Part shown: positions 11,393 to 22,199 of the stretch, in pieces
Numbering within the stretch: the stretch's first letter is position 1
How the letters are laid out: each line of letters begins with the position of its first letter
Assembly (NCBI GenBank): GCA_007922225.1
Contig: ML679946.1
Span: forward strand, 95,114,759 to 95,178,758
DNA: 64,000 nt
DNA from: Emydura subglobosa
Lineage: Eukaryota > Chordata > Testudines > Chelidae
Reading direction: 5' to 3'
Position numbers and translations under genes: made by a program
The notes under the pieces: model-generated
What the model saw: the letters and a program-made list of their open reading frames with translations, nothing else
Databases searched by the model: none
Told to the model about the DNA's origin: nothing

Positions 11393-11760
11393 GGACAGGA
11401 TGGGAGAAAGTAGCCGAGGGAAGCTGACTACAGTCTGGCTGAGCTTGTGCTCACTTTGAGGCAGTGTTTCAGGTGGAGCCCTGCTGATCCAGTGATGGGA
11501 CACCCCATCTCTGCCAGGACCCTGGGCTGGGATGCAGTGGAGATGTGTCCCCCTCCCCCTTCCTACCCTGACCTAGGTGTGATTGTTTGCTGAGGGCTAG
11601 AATCTACTGCCTGCCTGCCCTGTTAAGGGCTGGGCCCTTGGGCTATTTCCTCACCCAACGTAGGGCTAGAGACTCCCCACAGAGCGCAGGTGCCAGAAGG
11701 TGTGGCCTTCCTCGGAGACTGATGGTGAGGGAGAGCCACCAGCCCTGCCCACAACAGGGG
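10912..11760 (+). repeat. Segment with a near-duplicate of GGTGTGGCCTCCCTCGGAGA at each side
   Basis: The left copy begins at about 10915 (GGTGTGGCCTCCCTCGGAGA, then TTGATGGCGAGGAAGAGCC). The right copy begins at about 11699 (GGTGTGGCCTTCCTCGGAGA, then CTGATGGTGAGGGAGAGCC). They match at nearly every position over about 40 bases and lie about 783 bases apart. They could be duplicated coding modules or remains of a retroelement's repeats. Confidence 0.55.
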
Positions 11761-11769
11761 ACACTTTTA

Positions 11770-13129
11770 CAATATCACAGAGAATCATGACTTTAGGTGG
11801 GGAGTATGCAACAGGAACAGCTGAGTACAGCTGTGCAAATCAGTTTTCTAGTTCACTGGCCAAATTTTAAAAAAAAATGATTTTTTTTTCCCCTTCAGGT
11901 TGACCCAAAACAATTTTTTCGGCAAACCAAAAGAGGTGAGAATTTCATTTTGGGTCCTACAAATTTTTTAATGTATTTAACTTCTTCAAATGATTTGTAA
12001 ACAACAATGATGGCAATTACAAATAAAACATCTTTCCAAATGAAAAGTAGAAACAAAATTAACTACTCTGATACTTCAAAAATTGCTGGGTTTTTTACCA
12101 AACCCATTCACCAAAACTGACCCACATTTGCAAATTGTTTCAGTTGACCTGAATCTGCATTTTTTTTCAGGCCAAAAAAAAAAAAAAAGCTTTGCTGCCA
12201 AAATGTTGCCCACTTCTACTTCTGACCTCTTACCAACAGAGATCCTACTTGCTGGTGGGCTGTTTCATCAACCAGGAAAGAGAAGCACACACCATACTCA
12301 AGCCCTTTTTAAGGCTCTTTCCTCAGGGCATTGTGTGTTGGCTAAAACAAAGGGCCACAAATAACACAATAAAACAGCTTACCTGCGGGTGTTGGTCATG
12401 TTCCCAAGAGGCTTCTCCCAGCCTCAGCCAGCAATGGGGGAAAAGAAGACACGCTCACCCCCTGTAATCTCCTTGGACATACCTTCCTCTTCCTTGTATA
12501 TGCTGACCGGCTATCTGATATTCAGGAAACAACTTTTTCCAGGCTCTTGTCTACCTTGTCACAATGCCCTATTCAGGCAAACTTCTCCACTCATAGGAAG
12601 CATTATTGCCAGCCTGAAACATTCAAAAATCAGACTGCCTTTATATTAAAATATTTTAAAACTAATAAATTGAGGGAGGGTTCTTAGCCTTTTGATTTCT
12701 GAACTTTTAGGGTGCACTTGCTTCAAATTTTCAAGCTTTTGTCAGCAACTATGAAGACTAGAAATTTATTTTTAAAATAAATGAAACTGAGCTGTTCATG
12801 CAATATTTTGGTCCCAGAAGCTAGAGCTTTTTTAAAAAAAATCCACACTAAATATCACAAGAATTATGATCAAATTGAAAGAGTCAGTAACAGTGGGAAG
12901 AACACATAATGGAATTGTTTCTACATAAAATGATTTTTCCATACATTAAAAAGGGATTGAAAGAGCTGCAGGGTGGTGGTAAATGTAATGGAGCAAAGGG
13001 TTGGCTTTCTGCTTGGAGTCAGTACATTATTCATTTCTTTTCCCTCAACATTAAGCTATTAAACTGAAGTATCAGTGCAGGAAATCTGATCAGGTTATGG
13101 ATTCAGAGATGAAAAGGTACATCCTAAAA
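11770..13129. other. AT-rich non-coding sequence with homopolymer runs
   Basis: No gene is visible. Runs of T and A occur near 11866-11892 and 12157-12188. Phrases such as AAACTGACCC and GTTTCAGTTGACC resemble a GAAA/TTTC-rich repeat seen again near 22.0-22.2 and 46.3-46.6 kb. Confidence 0.5.
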
Positions 13130-13600
13130 TTACTAAGATCCTGGTAATTCCTGGTATGCTGATTGAAGTTGAAAGTCTTGCTCATCTCACACCAGAGATT
13201 TACCAGAATCTGGTTTGATCCCGTGAACAGGTAGCAATGAGCTGAACAAAGTTCTTCTTCTTGGTGGCTACTGCGAACACATGAGAAGGCTCACTCTGTT
13301 TGCTGTTCAGTGGTCAGAATAAAATGGAAGGGTTAAAGGAGCTGTACTTGAACCAACGAAGTGGTTTTCGTTTCCTGGGAGGCGATAGGCTAGTGCTCCT
13401 TTCTAGCCAATGGGATAATGCTGGCAGACTCTCAGGACACCACACTGGGGGATCTGGGACTGAGCTGTGTCAATACTGAAAAGCAGTGGAGCTTGGATCC
13501 AAGTCCCAATAGGACTCAGTCTCAAACCTGCCCTCCTGGTCAGGTCTTAGGGCCCATGCCCAGAAGATTTACTTGCCCAAGTCAGGCAGAATTATGTATA
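13130..13600 (-). mobile_element. PIF/Harbinger-like element, copy A (5' fragment)
   Basis: Read on the minus strand, this matches the first 550 bases or so of the element at 16417. Shared landmarks are the ATTTACT..GCCCAAGTCAG region at the right edge, a CTTGGATCC..CTGTGTC stretch, the CAGAATAAAATGGAAG block (complement of CTTCCATTTTATTCTG), and the start of the Myb/SANT-like exon with CAGATTCTGGTAAA. It ends within that exon, near the equivalent of 16980. Orientation is opposite to the other two copies, and no terminal repeat is left. Confidence 0.65.
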
Positions 13601-15065
13601 GCTGAAAGAGGGCTCTGTGTAAGGGACTGGTGTGTAGATGGTCTGATCTAGTAGTCACAGCAGGCCAGAAGCCTGTGCAGTTGCCCAGACAACTTCCTGG
13701 GGCATCTGCCAGGGTTTAATAGTGGGCTTAGCCAATCAGAGGGCCACAGGGTACTATCATTCTGTGTCCTTTGGGCAGTACTTCCTGCAGTGCCTACTCT
13801 CTGCACCTGCCCTCTTTGCAGGGGGAGCTAGCTGTGTGATAGGATGTGGCCTGTATGAGTTACACAAGCTCTCTACGTGAGCTCTGAACGGTCTAATGAA
13901 TCTTATGCAAAAATCCATTGTGATGCTGGCTGGCTAATCCCCTGAGTTTGTGTCCCAAACTCCTCCAAATCTCCCTGGGCTTACGTGCTCTGGGAGCATC
14001 AGTCAAGTCCCATGTAGTGCAAGACCAGGAAGGGGTGGCTGGTGGTAAATAAAGAGAACCACTATCCCCCATTCACAAAAATAATTCTCTCTATTGCTGC
14101 ATGCGGTCTGTCACAGACTTCTCCTGTCATCAGAATCCATCCGTTACAGCACCTCCCAACAGGGCTTTTTTAAAACACTAGCTTAATGCTGACACCATCC
14201 AGTTTTTTAGGTCAAAGCTCTCTCAGTTCCACATGGTTTATCTCAGCTCAGATATTCTCCTTCCTTTCCACATGTGGATGTCCTACTGATGTGACCTCTC
14301 TTGAAGAATAGAATAGCTAAAGTGAACTATACCAGGAGGCCCTTAGAGCTGAGTTTTTTCCCCTGTGGTTGGAGCTGTTCAGGCAGAGTGGATTTTTCTC
14401 CCCACACCCCTTTTTGGTGGCTCTTCTAAAGGTCTGGTTTTGTTTTCAAGTATCATGTTTCCAGTTAAATACAGATGTGCTTGCACCCTCTGCTTTCTAT
14501 AGCTTCTAGCTGTAGAAATAGATAATCATTGCACAGCAAATTACAATTCGATTAATACTTGTACAATTAAGCCAGTGTTGCTAATTGTCTGCATTGCAAA
14601 ATGATGAATGAAGTATCCAATAAGAAAGTGACCAGAGAGCTGTTGTCAGTTGTGTGGGGGCGGGAGATGCTCTCTCCATATGCTGTCCCAGCCCTGCGCA
14701 GATAGTTGGTTCAGCAGATCTTGATAATATGAGCCAGAAAGACCGCAGACCCAGTTCGATGACACAGGCACACAGCCAGGTTTATTGCCTTCCCGACATA
14801 GTCCTAGCACCCTGCATAGTCCTAGCACCCTGGCTCCATGGTTACAGGTACTCTAACACGTGAGTGCCCTGTGGCAAGGAGTGGCTCCATCAGCCTCGAG
14901 AGTTTCTGCTGTCCCCTCGGCCACGCAAACGGTTAAGGTGAGGTACACCAACATTTATAGCACCTTACGTGTTTCATGACATCTGCTTGTTACTTCCCCT
15001 TGTATCATGCTCCAGCTGTCTCAGGCAAAACATCTTCTTATCTGGTGTTAGGTGAGAATATAACA
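13601..15065. other. Non-coding sequence, no gene seen
   Basis: Mixed sequence without a supported gene. It holds a perfect 18-base tandem duplication at 14797-14832. The stretch 14640-15065 may be part of an old LTR-like repeat (CACAGCCAGGTTTATTGCC), but I see no ends. Confidence 0.45.
14797..14832. repeat. Perfect 18-bp tandem duplication
   Basis: CATAGTCCTAGCACCCTG occurs twice head to tail without a mismatch, which indicates a recent slippage or duplication event. Confidence 0.9.
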
Positions 15066-15108
15066 GCTCCTGAGGTCCCTTGCAACCCTAATATTCTATG
15101 ATCTATGA
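15066..15108 (+). mobile_element. CR1 3'-end fragment
   Basis: The words TCCTGAGGTCCCTTGCAACCC and TAATATTCTATGATCTATG are the plus-strand form of the CR1 3' tail. Only about 40 bases remain. Confidence 0.6.
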
Positions 15109-15222
15109 TTAAGGCACTGGATTGGGACTCAGGAGATCTGGTTTCAGTTCCTAATTCTGCCACCAATTCCCCGTGTGATTTTGAGCAAATCACGTCATCT
15201 CTCTGCTCCTGTCTATCTTACC
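15108..15222 (+). repeat. MIR-like SINE
   Basis: It follows the MIR order: ACTGGATTGGGACTCAGGAG, TCTGGTTTCAGTTCCTAATTC, TGCCACCAATTCCC, then GTGTGATTTTGAGCAAATCA and CATCTCTCTGCTCC. The 5' half corresponds to the tRNA-like part and the middle to the core. Confidence 0.75.
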
Positions 15223-15229
15223 TGTTTAG

Positions 15230-16416
15230 GTGTTTGTCTTTAGAGTAAAAAGTGAGAGCCTGAGACATGAGGCCTAGAATAACAGGGCAGGTATAACGCC
15301 TGAGGCTTGAGCTAAAGTAACAGTTAAACCCTGTTGTTCTGCTGTTAGCAGAAGTCAGGCTGTGAACCTGCGTGCAAGTTCAAAAAAACTGGCAAAGACA
15401 GAGCTGGAAGTGCAAAAACACACATTCCTAAAGAAGTGCTAGGCACAGAATAGTCAGCAAGCACATTTAAAAAAGCCCAGAACATCCCGATACCAGGAAT
15501 GGTACAAGCTCACTCCTCAACAATAAGGACATACTGCCCCTGCCAAGGTCAAGATAACAATATAATAGATCTGTTTTAATCAAACCATTCTGTACAAAGT
15601 AAAGGGTGGTATTTTGCCACATCAGAGAGTGGCAACTACGCAGAGCGGTGATATATAACTCGTTTGTATTAGTGTGTAAAAGAGGGCCCCAAAAGGGAGT
15701 GTCTTTGTCTAGCCAAGTGAGGAACAGAAAGTCCCGCCATTTATTGAGCCAGTCCATTGTTATAGGCGTATGTATATTAAGCATACTTGTAGCACGTATA
15801 GGTCATTTTTTACGGCAATAAACCTATACTGGTGCCTTTACTGAAACAAATCTCTGGTCTCATTGGGTAATCCAATTGTGGTTTGCTGTGTTGGCTATCT
15901 GTGCAGAGCTGGGACAGCATGCACACTGGATGAACACACACACAGCCAACAACTAACATCAATCTTGTCTATTTAGATCTCAGTCCTTCAATGAGCTCTG
16001 CACAGGTAGAATTCTGTACCTGTGTCAGGCTCCATTTTCTTCAACACAGAGCACAATAGGTGTTGATCCTGATTGGGGCCTCAAGGTACTACTGTAATAG
16101 AAATAAGCAATTAATAGTGCCTGGGGTAACGGTGAACAAGTCAGCAAAAGCAAGTTATAATCACATTCAGTGGAAAACATAGAACAATGCAGTTCCTGGA
16201 GAAAATGCCAATCAAGCTGTATGTAATGAAAGCACATCCGTTAGTTTCATCTTCACCAGATGGCTCCATTTCAGAGCCTGACATTAATTTCCTTGATTTC
16301 ATCGGTAAATCTCATTCAGGAGTAGATGTGAAGAGAACATCCTAAAACAGAAAAATCTTATCCTCTTTTATGTGGAACTTCACTGGGAATAGGTTAGGTG
16401 CAAAGATCCCTTCATC
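15230..16416. other. Non-coding sequence, no gene seen
   Basis: No supported feature. The 105-codon minus-strand frame at 15467-15784 has no recognisable domain, and I treat it as chance. Confidence 0.5.
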
Positions 16417-16826
16417 AGGTCTGCACTGCAATATAAGCCCAGACTCAGGCTCAGGCCCAAAGCCCCTTTTCATCTACACATAATTATTTCTGACTTGGGC
16501 CAGTAAATCCTCAAGGTCTGGGCCCCAGGGGCCTGACAAGGCATAAGGGGGTAGATTCGAGATGGAGTTCCACAAGGACTCGGGTCCAAGCTCCATCGTT
16601 TTTCAGCATGGACACAGCTTGGTCCTGGGTCCCCAGACTCATATCCTGAGAGTGCATCAATGCTATCCCACAATCCCATGGGCCAGTGTTCCTTGTCCTT
16701 TCTATCCTAAGACTAGTCAATCGACTCCCAGAAAACGAAAGCAACCCCCTTGTTCAAGTACAGCTGCTCGGTATTTAAGCATTCCATTTTATTCTGACCA
16801 CTGAGCAGCAGAGTCAACCTTTTGTA

Positions 16827-17430
16827 TGTTTGCAGTTGCCACCAACAAGACAGTTTTTTGTGGAGCTCACTGCTACCTGGCTGTGGGATGACAGCCAGAT
16901 TCTGGTAAAGCTCTGGTGCGAGGGAAGCAAGACATTCAACTTCAGTAAGAGTACCCCGAATGACCATGGGTACCAGAAAATAGCAAAGAAGGTGGAAGCG
17001 TTGGGAATTCACCAGAGTGGTGACCAGTGCAGGGAGCAGATTAAGACTCAAGAGCAATTATTGTAAAGCCAGGGATGAGAACCCCATCTCTGGGAACTCC
17101 CCATCATCCTGCCTCTTTTACAAGGAGTTTGACCCGCTGCTGGGTACTGTGCTAAGTACTGCATCCCTGGCAGCTCATAATAGCCTGGATGGTGACCTTC
17201 TGACCCCAGGATCTAGTATACACCTAGAGGGGAGCTAGCAAGTGCCGGATCAGACTAGTAAAGTCATTCTGGTGCTCATACTGGTCCCTAGGAAGGCTTT
17301 GCCACCAGAGCAGCTGCAGCACATCCTGGGTCCACACTCAGAAGAACCCTTTGATGACCCCGCCCAGATGAGCAGCCAGTCCAGAACCAGAAGATGCAGA
17401 AGTAGCCCCAGAGCCAAGTATGTTGTTGCT
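16827..17430 (+). pseudogene. Myb/SANT-like DNA-binding exon of Harbinger copy B (frameshifted)
   Basis: The family is a DNA-binding partner of Harbinger transposase, expected in the nucleus. Here about 75 residues match the trihelix Myb/SANT-like pattern: TWLWDDSQILVKLWCEG, a middle helix with YQKIAKKVEALG, then QCREQIK. A frameshift near 17045 moves the continuation (..RLKSNYCKARDEN.., FYKEFDPLLG) to another frame. A third segment (ALPPEQLQHILG, EEPFDDP) follows in yet another. Tryptophan and the QCR-K motif are conserved, as in intact relatives. A plausible splice donor lies at 17419 (AA|GTATGT), matching GTAAGT at the same place in copy C. The exon is broken, so it is a pseudogene. The start codon is not certain. 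Confidence 0.6.
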
Positions 17431-18589
17431 GGCTCCATGTTTGTTGTTAATATACAAATGGGCAGGTTTTCCAGTTTATGACCAATGCAAAATTTATTAC
17501 AAACCACAGGTAGCAGCACGTATCTGCTAATGATGGGATGTACATAAGTGCCTGGGTATCACCACCTGCTGCCACCACATGGAACTCAAAGTGGATCCTG
17601 GGAAGTGCAAACAACAGTGAAACCAGTATTGAAATTTGAATTTTTACTTGATACTTAGCTCAGATGTTCTTACACAGACATGCTGGGGTGTTAAAAGTGA
17701 AAACTTTACATTGCCTTCCCTTTTAGTACGCCACTCCAGACAAATCAGCCATGCCATAGCAAAACGAGCAGCCTGTACATGGTAAACTGTATGGGGAGGG
17801 GGGAGAGTGAAATGTAGGCTGTGGGTAACCAAATCAGTGTCTGAAGTACAGCTGTGGGTTTGTATGCAGTCCAGAAATGTGCCGGGGTGGGGGGGGATGA
17901 CTGTAGTTCTTTCAGTCTGCATTACTGTGTGTGTCTGCATGAAGTCCAGCGATAGATGTAATCAGCTCAAGTCAGAGCAAGCTGTATCAAAAACTAGAGG
18001 GAAGCAGTAATCCACATGGACGCTAAAGCAGCATCCTGTTGATTCCCCCATGAATTTTGACCCAGTCCTGGGTGCTGATAGCCATAGACTTTTCCCGTGG
18101 TAGGAACTCCAGGTAGGTGGTCACATTTCAGGAAAGGGCATATTTTCTGGGCCCACCTCTGTAGGTCACATGTGCTGCTCAGTCATTAAAATCTTGAAAA
18201 CTTCTGTGACATACATGGCTGGCTTGCCACCAGTAGCTTGGAATAAAATGGCCCTTTGCCAATCAGCCATTTTAGGATTGTTATGTCCTCCAGAATATGG
18301 AATTCCAGGAAACAGAGAGAAGGTTTAGGTATTAAGCCATGTTCCCCACTCCAAACATACAATGGTCTCTAATTTTTAAACCTATAGCATTTGTAAATTT
18401 TCCCTTACTACTTTTTGTGCTCTTTTTTCACTCTGATTACTCAGTTATGTCCACAGAGCTTCTGGGAACAGAAGCATTCCTCTGACAATATACTGAAGCA
18501 GAGTTTTACAAAGTATCGTTTTTTGATTCCACAGGCGCTTTTCTCTGTGTATGCACTGAACCTTTTTTTGAAGTAGTGAGACAATAATG

Positions 18590-19027
18590 TGCTGTTTGAG
18601 CCTTTCATTTCTGCAAGCCCTTGTACCTCAGCAGCTCAGCCACATTCCAGCAGGGGCCTGGGATTTCGAACAGTCACAGAGCAGTCCAAGAGGAAGCGCT
18701 TCGGTGAACTTATGGTGGATATTCTGGACAGGGCCAACAAGCAGATGCAATACCAAAGGGAAAAGGATTCATGGCAAGTGGAAAGGCACAGACAGGTTGC
18801 AGAACATGAGGACAGAATTGCAGCTTGTGAGGACAGACTGGCGGTGCAGTTTCTGGAGCAGGAGCATTGCTTGAGGGAGGAAGATAGAGTGCAAAACAAA
18901 GACCTGTTTGGGATGCTGCTTGCATTAATGGCTGCAGGACTACAGGCTCCTGTTGCAGCCACACCATGTCCTGAGACCATCCATGGTACAGTGTGCATCA
19001 GACCAGGAATGCATTGGACCGTTCCAT
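18590..19027 (+). pseudogene. Second exon of the Harbinger Myb-like gene, copy B (coiled-coil tail)
   Basis: The open frame of 146 codons includes the conserved block DILDRANKQMQYQREKDSWQ, then a charged, heptad-like segment ending FLEQEHCLREEDRVQ, and a hydrophobic LFGMLLALMAAGLQAP. The same block occurs in copy C (EVLDRANKQDEYPEQRDLQQ, FLEQERWLREEDRVQ). This resembles the C-terminal dimerisation region of Myb/SANT-like transposon proteins. A likely acceptor is the pyrimidine-rich CCCTTGTACCTCAG at about 18619-18632. The frame is open here, but the gene cannot work because exon 1 is shifted. The ATG at 18589 lies upstream of the acceptor and is not the true start. Confidence 0.6.
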
Positions 19028-19366
19028 AGCTGTGTGACCCATGCAACCGGAACTTAGCACTAGCTGTACAGGGCAAATATAACTCCCTGTGGTCCTCCAC
19101 CCTCATGTAGGTCACCACCTTCCTTGCAAACTTCCATCCCTGTGTGGTGGGCTAATCACATGCTAACCACACAAGAAAGGAAAAGGAGAATGGGAGGTTA
19201 GGCAAAAGCAGAGGACAATGGTTATACTGTTCAATGTTTGTTTTATGCCCTTTGTTTTATTACTGGTTTTGGTGTTGGTGTGCTACTGGTGTTTTAGTTT
19301 TGTCATGGCAGCTGATCTGCCTGGCAATGCTTTAATATTGTTTCTTGTAATAGATTCATGTTCATA

Positions 19367-19372
19367 AATAAA
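19367..19372 (+). terminator. Poly(A) signal AATAAA of the Harbinger gene, copy B
   Basis: AATAAA lies 340 bases after the stop at 19027, with convergent TTTATT at 19382 and 19393 on the other strand. Copy C has the same signal at 28542. Confidence 0.6.
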
Positions 19373-19540
19373 GGCTTTTATTTTATTAAGAGTTTATTAC
19401 CATCATTGCATCACATCATATAATGTGCGTTTCAAATAATAAAGACAAACACACGATAAGGTACAAGTTGGAAGTTGTACCCAAACACCGTTTCTCACTA
19501 CGTCGTCTGCTTACATCAATCCATAATGAAACTCCACAAT

Positions 19541-20389
19541 TCTCACCAAACAGTGGACTGCCCCCCCCCCCATTTCAAAATCAGTCATCTCATCCATAAT
19601 TAAAGCTCATGACAATCAGTCCCTCCCATTCATTGCATACTGTGACATTTCCTCATTTCCTCTTAACATTGTTGTAAAAACATTCACTCATCGATCCACA
19701 CAAGGCCAGAATGAGGGCACACAGAGCATCCCCAATTTGTGTTGCATGTGTGCACCCTGCTCCAGCTGACACATGTGCACTGTCTGGCTAAGTGTACCGG
19801 TTCAGCAATCCCTTACTGTCATGGGTCTTCTCCTTGAGCTGGCCCTTGATGTGGTGGAGTAGCTTGCACATACTAAAGACCCTAAGAGCAATGCCATCGA
19901 AAGTCTTGCACTCCTGGTAGGGTCCCCCATGGTGGTAAGGTCAAAGATGAGGTACCAGACAAAGCACAGCCCAACTCAAGGACCTCAACAGGAGAGCAGG
20001 CGGATGAAGCAGGATTACCTCTCAGTGGCCCCGAAGGCAGATGAAGGCTTCAATGGAAGAGAAACCCCCGGTCATCTTGGACTTCCTAGCCACCAGAGAG
20101 TGGTGCCTCTTCTGCCAAGATTTGTGTGGCTGCTGGTGCGCAGCAGCTCCCCCATATTAAACTACTCACGCACAGACTTCTTCCACAGGAAGGACTTTTT
20201 CCCCACCCCCACCCACAAAAGTCCCATGGCGATGGGAAGTGGCAATAGAGACCAGGGTTGCCAGGAGTACCTACCCACAGACCCACATGCAAGTGGCAAC
20301 TGCAAGATGGTTGTCATGTGCCCCTGGACTGGGATGAGGGGCATTTTTGGCAGCAGCAGTCACGACTGAGCATGCCTTTTTAGGAAACC
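19541..20389. other. Sequence between Harbinger copy B and the LINE, function unclear
   Basis: Includes a C11 run at 19561. An open minus-strand reading covers about 19840-19925 (KTFDGIALRVFSMCKLLHHI), which could be part of a second transposon gene, but I do not recognise it. The 146-codon plus-strand frame at 19929-20369 has no domain that I can identify. Confidence 0.4.
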
Positions 20390-21021
20390 CTCTGCCACCC
20401 CACATGGAGAAGGGGCTAGAAAAGATGCCCAAAACATAGCCTATCCCACCATACCCGGCTGGATAACTGCACTCCAGAGGGATCCCTTTCAATGGTGGTT
20501 GAAAAACAAAAATATTTCTTGCAACCTGCAATGTCCATACTCTACTAGACGATTCAAAAAGTGAAAGACCCAAACACAAAACAGCAAGTATTGCCTGAGA
20601 AGTGTCAAGGTATAACATGGACATCGCTGGCCTCAGTGAGACAAGATGTGCAGACGAAGGTCACTGGAGGGAAGAGGGTGGTGACTACACTTTCTTCTAG
20701 AAAGGAAAACCAGCAAACAACAGGTGAATATACGATGTTGGCTTTGCAGTCAAGAACTTCCTAGTCAACTACCTGACTGAGTTCTCCATTAGCATCAATG
20801 AGCACCTTATGACCCTCTGCATCTAACTGGCCAACAAAACATTTGCCACCGTCATCAGTGCATATGCACCAACTCTTGATGCCAAAGAAAAACAAAGAAT
20901 CCTTTTATACTGATCTTGACAAAATCCTGTCATCCATTCCAAAAACAGATAAGATAATCCTTTTAGGGACTTTAACGCAAGAGTTGGTTGAGACTGTAAT
21001 GTATGGAGTGGCACTATTTGG

Positions 21022-21372
21022 ATGGAAGGAGTGGGTAAGATCAATTCTAACAGCATCTTTCTACTCAGCAAATGCGCAGAACACTGCCTTGTGATCACAG
21101 ACACAAGCTTCAGACAAAGCAACAAGTACAAAACAGCTTGGCAACACCCCTGTTCAAAGCAATGGCCCCTCTTGGACTATTTTGTTGTAAGATCACAGGA
21201 TATAATCACCCATATCATGAGAGGAGGCAATGATGGCTGGACTGACAACCGCCTGGTGGGGTCAGTCATGTCCATTGGGATTGCACCAAAACATAGAAAG
21301 CAAGCCAAATCACTTAGACAGCAATACAACATCCAAAGATTTCAATCCTCAATACATCAAGAGAACTTCTAA
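21022..21372 (+). pseudogene. C-terminal part of the LINE endonuclease
   Basis: A 116-codon frame with KINSNSIFLLSKCAEHCLVI, SNKYKTAWQHP, LLDYFVVRSQDI and TDNRLVGSVMSI. These match the second half of the LINE endonuclease fold, where the DNA-nicking site normally includes a TDH histidine. Here asparagine replaces it, which should abolish nicking. The frame ends at a stop at 21370 although the family continues, so the protein is broken. Confidence 0.65.
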
Positions 21373-21547
21373 GCACATCTCCGTGAAAACTGACCATATG
21401 CACACCTGGAAATGAAAACCCAAGTGTCAAAGAAGCTAGGAAGCCTTAAAACAGACGATCCATGAGGCTTTTGAGGAATTCATCGTCCTTACTACTCTCC
21501 ACCATCAGGACTGGTTTGATGACAATAACATTCAGATCATAGCCCTT

Positions 21548-22009
21548 TTGGACCAGAAGAGAAAAGCTTCCTGCAACTGGCAAAACCATCCATCATCCAG
21601 TCAGAAGCTGAGCTCTTTCCATGAGCTCAAAGCTGAGGTTCAAAGGAGGATCCAAGAAATCAAAAACAAATGGAGGGAGGACAAAGCTAAAGAACTCCAA
21701 GCATTCACCGACAGACATGATATGCAGAGCTTTTTCTGTGAGACAGAGAATCTGTACAGCTCATGTAGTCTCACACTGCTGAGATCTGAAGATGGTAGTA
21801 GCCTTCTTAAGGACAATGAATCCATTGAAGAGCACCGGAAGGAACACTACCAAAACCTTCTAAACCGAGAATTGACTGTGACTGACGTCACCATCAACTC
21901 CATCCCTCAGCATCCAGTCTGGGAAACTCTCACCAACCCACCAACACCTGAGGAGGTTCGCAAAGCAATTAAGCAAATGAAGAACAATAAAGTATCAGTG
22001 AAGTACTGA
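21548..22009 (+). pseudogene. LINE linker and start of reverse transcriptase
   Basis: A 153-codon frame with a charged, helical linker (AEVQRRIQEIKNKWREDKA), then LLRSEDGSSLLKDNESIEEH, and PPTPEEVRKAIKQMKNNK, the usual lead-in to the RT fingers (normally followed by ASGPDG). The frame turns to SVKY and a stop at the point where similarity ends. The whole catalytic domain is missing. Confidence 0.65.
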
Positions 22010-22082
22010 AAGTGGGGGAAGAAGCACTGATTTAAAAAACCTCCATTTTCTGGGGGGGTTTGCTGAAAAATTACTGAACCTC

Positions 22083-22150
22083 AACTTATATATATATATA
22101 TAATTACTGAACCTCAAATTATATGTATGTATATATATATATATATATAT
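22083..22150. repeat. (AT)n / (GTAT)n microsatellite with duplicated flank
   Basis: Two AT tracts (22088-22101 and about 22120-22151) are separated by a near-copy of the left flank: AATTACTGAACCTCAA occurs before and between the tracts. This indicates slippage or unequal duplication. Confidence 0.85.
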
Positions 22151-22169
22151 ACACTGAAAACAATTATTT

Positions 22170-22192
22170 GAAAACTGAAATTTTCAGTTTTC
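22170..22192. repeat. Perfect short inverted repeat
   Basis: GAAAACTGAAA and its complement TTTCAGTTTTC are separated by a single T, so an 11-bp stem is possible. It belongs to the GAAA/TTTC-rich repeat wording of this region. Confidence 0.8.
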
Positions 22193-22199
22193 AAAAAAA

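Larger units (their letters stand above)
16417..19540 (+). mobile_element. PIF/Harbinger-like element, copy B
   Basis: The left edge is AGGTCTGCACTGCAATATAA, close to the TATGTCTACACTGCAATTAA end of the Harbinger miniature at 35641. Inside lie a Myb/SANT-like exon, an intron of about 1.2 kb, a coiled-coil-like exon, and an AATAAA signal at 19367-19372. Two inverted signals (TTTATT at 19382-19387 and 19393-19398) follow within 30 bases, as if a second gene on the minus strand ended there. Sequence similarity to copy C continues beyond both signals, to about 19600. Harbinger elements normally carry a transposase gene and a Myb-like gene. The transposase is not recognisable here, and the right end is not visible. 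Confidence 0.6.
20390..22010 (+). mobile_element. LINE 5' part: endonuclease and start of reverse transcriptase
   Basis: The plus strand encodes an apurinic-like endonuclease in shifting frames: ATCNVHTLLDD, ..GLSETR.. (catalytic glutamate), VISAYAPTLDA, FRDFNARVG (GDFN motif, glycine lost), LLDYFVVRSQD, and TDNRLVGSVMS where the usual TDH histidine is asparagine. A linker (WREDKAKELQAFTDRHDM) and the N-terminal end of reverse transcriptase (EEVRKAIKQMKNNK) follow, and the match stops at about 22008. Annotated relatives in turtles are sometimes called 'craniofacial development protein 2-like', because of the endonuclease. The RTE/BovB-like or jockey-like group is uncertain. The 3' two thirds are missing. 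That is the reverse of the usual 5' truncation and implies later deletion or replacement. Confidence 0.7.

Noticed and set aside
11860..12190. Poly(A) and poly(T) runs as possible processed-gene tails
   Set aside because: They are not attached to any recognisable transcript-derived sequence.
19929..20369. 146-codon plus-strand frame
   Set aside because: No recognisable domain, composition like its surroundings, and overlapping frames on the other strand. It ends just before the LINE endonuclease begins.
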